Below are positions 59,355-64,000 of a stretch of 64,000 nucleotides of DNA, piece by piece. Position 1 is the stretch's first letter, and each line of letters opens with the position of its first letter. Under the pieces are notes generated by a model that was given only the letters and a program-made list of their open reading frames with translations, ran no database searches and was not told where the DNA came from. The translations under genes were made by a program, and so were the position numbers. The stretch lies in contig CM060731.1 of NCBI GenBank assembly GCA_030704615.1, positions 25,418,001-25,482,000 of the forward strand, given 5' to 3'. The DNA comes from Takakia lepidozioides (taxonomy: Eukaryota; Streptophyta; Takakiopsida; Takakiales; Takakiaceae).

Positions 59355-60095
59355 ATGTTTGACCTTTCTGTGGTGTCCATTCTGCTGAACATTGAGGATG
59401 GTAAAATCGTCCGTTCTTGCCCTGTTTGGGATGCTTTAAGAGGCTCTGTTCTGTGGCATCTCTGGAAAATGCGGTGTTCATGGGTCTTTCAAGGGACAGC
59501 TCCTTGTTTGCAGAAGGTTTTGTATGGGGTTCACTCAGACTTAATGTCTGAGGCCCGTAAATCCTGGTTGGTTCTGTCTGCAGCAGCTCTTCTGATCAGG
59601 TGCGGGAGAAGGAGGAGATCCCAACTGCTCGTGGCCTTCGATTTCTCTTGGGGTAAAGGAAGTGTCCTCTGCAGGAGGATTTCAAGCTCTTGAGTTCAGG
59701 GGAACTACTCTGTCCCGTCCTGCTGGCAGTTCACTTAGTGCTAGGCAGTCTCCAATTGATATTGAGGAGGGTGAGGTGAATTGGCGCCATCGGCGCAGCC
59801 TTAGGAAGGGCAAATCCAAAGCGCAGTTATCTTTCGACCAACCTAAACGTAAAAGGAGTAGCATGTTGTTCAGACTCATGTGGCTTGTTCTTCAAGCTCA
59901 TAAGGCTCCTTGCCTTCTTTCCTTCCTTCTGCTATCACCCTTCTCCTTTCTTTCTTTTGCTTAGAACTTTGGCCACGCAGCGGTGTCTCCTTTATTCGCC
60001 TTATGGCTTTGTAAGGTTATTTTGTCCTTACCTTTATTAATAAAATCTATCAGGCCTCTATCCCATGAGGAAAAAATAAATAAACAAATAAGAAT
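59355..60095 (+). mobile_element. 5'-truncated LINE fragment (C-terminal ORF2 and 3' tail)
   Basis: The frame 59355-59693 encodes CPVWDALRGSVLWHLWKMRC and SEARKSW, matching the end of ORF2 in the LINE at 35.5 kb (CPVYDTLRSATLWHLWKIRC, IEARKAW). A basic C-terminal piece follows (59662-59964), then an AATAAA-containing, A-rich tail near 60040-60095. Truncation at the 5' end is the usual result of incomplete target-primed reverse transcription. The two LINEs are different subfamilies, as the match is partial. Confidence 0.8.
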
Positions 60096-60459
60096 AAATG
60101 GTACATGTGGCTTGTATTCGTGATAAGGTGTCATTTCTCAAAATTCAGTGTTCTGGACAACATATTCTCATAGCTGTTCGATGTCACTGATAGGGCAAGC
60201 TTGTTGAACCGACGGGTCTACCGGAGCCTGTTCCACAGCGTAATTGGTGTTTTCACCGCGCTGATAGTACCTAAGGTCATGTCTCATTGTTGTTCCATAA
60301 AGTGCTTGGTGTGGAAGAATATCCGCATAGCTTTATAAAAAGGCCCAAGTGGGGTGACTGTACAAATGGGTAAAACTGTCCTCAAGAGAGAAACAAAATG
60401 CCGCAGAGCTACATAGCTAGATGTATTGACAAAAAGAAATCAAACTATTTTAGTGTCAC

Positions 60460-61720
60460 CTACTGCCTGAAGAGGTTAGACAATAGGAACGATGATGGGT
60501 CAAAAAGTGCTCGGAGGCGAGCTAAAGCCGCCCCAGCAACCTCTGCCCGACGCAAAAGAGAGAGATCTTGAGCCTTTTGTAAAGCAATATAAACTCGTTG
60601 TCTAAATAAAGCACTAGAATAGAGACGTTTGGGCTTCCCACGCTTCTCCGCGATGGGCACATGTGCGAAAGAAGTCGTTGAACTGATGATGCAAACAACC
60701 AAATATCTCGACTGCCAAGGGGAGGAATATGTTTGTGGAGTAATGTGTCCGATAGTCGCGCTCATTTCCCTGTGCAGCTACCGAAGCAACAACTCCCTGT
60801 GATGAGGTTGTGCAGGGAAGGAGATCTGGCCTTGTAGGATCAGCAATGACAACGTCTGCCAATGTACGCAATCCGTCGTGAGAGAAAACAATGTCAACCC
60901 GCCGTCGAGTAGAATGGTGATCGTGGGTTGATGGGAGTACGTGTACCTACTCTCGAAGAACATGGAATCCCGCATCACGACCAACCACAGCTGCTGCATC
61001 CCGGATGACGTCATGAGTCGCAGTGCGCTCTCCACCGCAAGGGCAACGAAGAAGATGTACGCCGAGTGAGTCGATAGGATGGAAACAGCCACACCGTTGT
61101 AGTCCTAATGCAGAGGGATGCGGCTGACCAAGTCGAACTCGTAGGGAGGTGGTAAAAACAGTAGATGACATACAGAATGGTGCAATGGTGGGTCGTACCA
61201 TGAGCCACACGCCTGCTCCGAGCCCAACGCATGAGAGAAGTATGGCCCGATGTGTATCTGAAGGAGCGTCGAAAAAGCATGCTGAAGAACGAGTGTCGGT
61301 GCACACGATCCATGATGGTGTCATGTAAGTGCTCCAGACCTTGAGTGACCAACTGCTCAAAAGGTGGCAGACAAGCTCGTGCTTGTATCGGAAGGAAATC
61401 CCGCGTTGAACAAAGATGTTGCTGGAAAGGCAGGGAGCCATCGTCGATGTGGGCAACAACGTCCATGAGAAAAAGGCGTTGCTGACACAGAAACCAAGAT
61501 GCCAAGGCTAGAGCGACTAAGGCCCAATTACCTAAGAAGGCAGCAGGGCAGTGATGACTGTGGATAGGACGCCTACTCTTCCCGAAGAGATGTGGAGGGT
61601 AGCGTGATGAGATGCCAATGAGCCCTGGTCACCATCGAATGCACCTGGGCCAATAGACGACCGAAAATCCTCATGACAATCGTGTCGAAAAAAGACAGAA
61701 TCTCCAAAAACTGGGGAGTG
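60460..61720 (-). mobile_element. Degenerate non-LTR retroelement, C-terminal region with zinc finger and nuclease-like part
   Basis: On the minus strand the order is ASWFLCQQRLFL (about 61500), a region with VRLGQPHPSALGLQRCGC, a zinc motif CGCFHPIDSLGVHLLRC, GGERTATHDVIRDAAAVV (about 61000-61060), then TLADVVIADPTRPDLL (about 60820-60870), FLPLAVEIFGCLH and a C-terminal helix with LFRQRVYIALQKAQ (about 60460-60620). This is the 3' half of a family common in algae and early land plants, with a CCHC-like finger and a restriction-like endonuclease after the reverse transcriptase. The pieces lie in at least three frames. The reverse transcriptase itself is not present. The family name is from memory of the pattern. 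Confidence 0.65.
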
Positions 61721-62527
61721 GGGGGAAATAACGCAAAAGATATGAAGGTCGATGTTAAAAACATTTGGTAAGAATGCCCTCGCTACCTACATATCCCCTA
61801 CCTACATATCCCCTAGTTTGGGAAAAAGCTCTATATCACAATGTGGGGTCCACACGTCCACAGAGTCCCTTGTTTGTGCCCTACCATTAACATATAGGAA
61901 CGGGCCTCTAAAACACCCGGAAACAGACACCAAAAGCGGTTACAGAATTGGAACGAACTTTGAAAAATCAAAGTTGCAGGGAAGTTAAAGTTGAACGGAC
62001 GTTGGATGGAAGTTGAGAATGAACGAAAACCGAATGGAATTTAGAGAACGGATGAAAAGAAATAATGGACGGCCTGGATGAGATCTCGCCGATCCTACGG
62101 CTGTGGGGAAATGAGGGTGTGGGGGGCAGTGGACGGCTTGGATCTCTTCATGCGATCTAATGGTAACGATTACATAATATTGGATGGCTCGGATCCATTC
62201 GGGAGATCCTCGGGCTGTTGGAGACTTAGGGTTTGGTGGGATGACTTCCCCGGTGGCCCTCCTCCCTTGTTTTTTACAGTTTTCTCTTTAGCTCTCTTCA
62301 TCTCTCTCCTCTTGCTCTCATTCTCTCGTTCACTGGTCTCACCCACTCTCCCCGTCTTGTAAGTCCTTGGCTCCCACCAAGATGGGAGCCATGTAGGGAT
62401 GAGAGGATGTGTCTCAGGATACAAAGAGCCATAACTTAAAGATAACTATTACTAAATATAACTGATTTCCCTGGATTGCGTCGCTCTGCTCCCGTGTTTC
62501 CTTCTTGGCGCTCCTCTCTCCCTCAAA
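61721..62527. other. Upstream region of the Crinkler-like locus
   Basis: GGATGGCTCGGATC-type words (about 62060-62215) and a CT-rich stretch (62280-62350) look like a plant 5' leader. A direct repeat CTACCTACATATCCCCTA occurs twice at about 61784-61815. No gene is supported. Confidence 0.4.
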
Positions 62528-63003
62528 ATGGCTTGCATTTGGCTTAAGAGTACTGACGATAAGCAGAAGCCGTGGATTGAGATGGGGAATGATCTAGGGT
62601 TGCTGGATGCATCCGGCATCGCAGAAAAAATTCACGTGCGACCTGACACCCTCACAGCGGGAGATATCCGCGGCAAGAACCTTACAATCAGATCCATCAT
62701 CTCTTTTGGGAGAAGGAGAAGACGTAGGCGCTACCAAAGAGCATGCGGTGGTTGTCGATGGGGAGCCGACAGATTGGACAGGTCTTGTGGCTTGAATGAG
62801 GATACATGTGATTTTTTTTTTATTAGCTACAACCATGAAGTGACTAAGTCTCCCCGTTGCATGAGGGTTATATTGGTGGCAAGGAATCTGATTCAGCCTG
62901 TTCAATTTTCTTGATCAATAATGTGGGGGTGTTTTATTCGCAGGTGAATATGAGGGTTTTAAGAGAAGAAAAATCTCTGGACTACCTGAAACCATCATTT
63001 CAG
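62528..63003 (+). CDS. Possible N-terminal exons of the Crinkler-like gene
   Basis: ATG 62528 opens a frame starting MACIWLKSTDDKQK. It is plausible for about 55 codons and is better continued in the next frame from about 62690 (reading GEGEDVGATKEHAVVVDGEP). A short open block follows an acceptor-like TTCGCAG at 62943 and ends at a GTATGC donor after 63003. The leader could be the small ubiquitin-like header seen in Crinkler proteins, but the similarity is weak. Exon borders and frame integrity are uncertain, and the locus may be damaged. Confidence 0.3.
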
Positions 63004-63454
63004 GTATGCTAATTTTCTCTCACAAATTTTTCATTTTATCACACTTTCATACTTGTTTCTATATGACTCTATTGTATTATCTTGATGTCAGCAGGAGCAG
63101 CACCACCAACCGGAGTAGCAACATCTACAACTACAAATTTGATGTTGTGGCACTTGCGGATCTCTTCGCCTAAGAAGTTGGCCGATTGCATCGTCTAGCG
63201 AGTTGCAGCAAACTCATCAAACTCATCATTTGAGGATCCCAACACATTATTCAAGCTGCCTTTTCCCACACTTGCGGGCATACCCGACCGTACCGTTTTA
63301 AGACTGAGGGTAGCTCGAGGGTAGCTCGTGGTCCGCCTGAGAAATATCGAGAAGTGCGAAATGCACTTTTAAGGTTGAGACCTACAGGAGCTGAAGGTGA
63401 TTGTCCACCAGATTTGCCTGTGAAGGCAGATGCAACTAACGAAGAATTGTATGA

Positions 63455-63997
63455 TCACTCAGAAGCGTATTGTGGGGCAACCTTGGCACTGGAATGTCGC
63501 ATATTTTAGCGGCACTAGCATGTGATTTGATGTGCGCATTCCGTAAGAAGGCCACTGGGGAGCAGCAATACCAGCGGGCTGTGTACCTACCTGACTGCCG
63601 TAAGCTCCTGCATGACGACGAATGCCTGATTCTTGAAATGCAGAAGGCATTAATCTTAGCCTATGCAGATGATAGTGCAACATGCATGCGAATAGCCGCA
63701 TTGCCAGATGATGTGTCCGTGGTGAATTTTTACAAACAAGAGGCAAGTAAAGGTGTTCATATTTACTTGATAGTTGATCAGGACAATGAGTTGGACCCTA
63801 CTGATGATGCGCAAAACGCAGAGAGGGCAGCAGCACGCAAACTGATCATGAGATGTACCTCTTTTCATGTAATCCTTCGGGGTGCATCTGCAAACAATGA
63901 TAGTTGTCAGAAGTGGAAAGTAAAACAATTGAATATAGCCAAGATCTGGCTTTTTGGTGGATTTACAGAGAAAGAGTATAGCTGTTGGAAGCGGCAC
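63455..63997 (+). CDS. Crinkler-like P-loop NTPase domain, partial (runs off the window)
   Basis: An open frame with no stop to the window end encodes about 175 residues. Landmarks in order: a Walker-A-like loop GNLGTGMSHILAALAC (about 63476-63523), VYLPDCRKLLHDDE, a Walker-B-like IYLIVDQDNELDP (about 63755-63793), FHVILRGASANN and LFGGFTEKEYSCW near the end. This order is that of the P-loop ATPase module of Crinkler-type proteins known from oomycetes, chytrids and some land plants, where it is usually joined to a nuclease-like domain. The invariant Lys of the Walker A loop is Met (codon 63494-63496), which should impair ATP binding. Upstream in this frame a stop lies at 63452-63454, so a frameshift or an exon border is needed. 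Role in plants is unknown. Confidence 0.6.
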
Positions 63998-64000
63998 TTT

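Overview
The window reads as nuclear DNA of a land plant. The evidence is spliced plant genes (a BRICK1 subunit, a DHHC S-acyltransferase, a UTR5-type nucleotide-sugar transporter), intronless DYW-class PPR genes, and a dense, decayed retroelement background. The PPR style, the RLE-type retroelement remnant, the FCP1-like pseudogenes and a Crinkler-like NTPase favour a non-seed plant (moss, lycophyte or fern). Introns of several hundred bases to about 1.9 kb suggest a medium or large genome. I cannot name the species.

Layout. 0-3 kb: unassigned sequence. 3.0-5.3 kb (-): complete DYW PPR gene. 7.0-11.5 kb (+): broken Ty3/Gypsy element with a cytosine-C5 DNA methyltransferase domain between protease and reverse transcriptase; this is the most striking object here. 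11.6-13.2 kb (+): start of a second, unrelated Gypsy element. 13.26-15.26 kb: about 585-bp tandem repeats with fold-back arms, interrupted by a degenerate CCTAA array. 15.8-18.75 kb: two FCP1-like (HAD phosphatase) pseudogenes on opposite strands. 18.7-20.75 kb: mosaic repeat. 24.2-25.6 kb (-): BRK1, two exons. 29-36.3 kb (+): nearly full-length LINE with ORF1 and ORF2. 38.6 and 47.6 kb: tRNA-like SINEs. 41.8-45.8 kb (-): protein S-acyltransferase, five exons. 46.9-47.5 kb: 172-bp tandem array. 49.1-51.2 kb (-): PPR paralogue that has lost its DYW end. 52.4-59.0 kb (+): nucleotide-sugar transporter, eleven exons. 59.35-60.1 kb: LINE tail fragment. 60.5-61.7 kb (-): decayed RLE-type retroelement. 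62.5 kb to the window end (+): Crinkler-like P-loop protein running off the edge.

The host genes do not form a pathway: one acts in actin nucleation, one in lipid modification of proteins, one in nucleotide-sugar transport and two belong to the organellar RNA-binding PPR family. They are islands between transposons. Exon coordinates of the three spliced genes were worked out by hand from codon phase, splice dinucleotides and similarity to the Arabidopsis families. No search was run, so every family call rests on recognised motifs.
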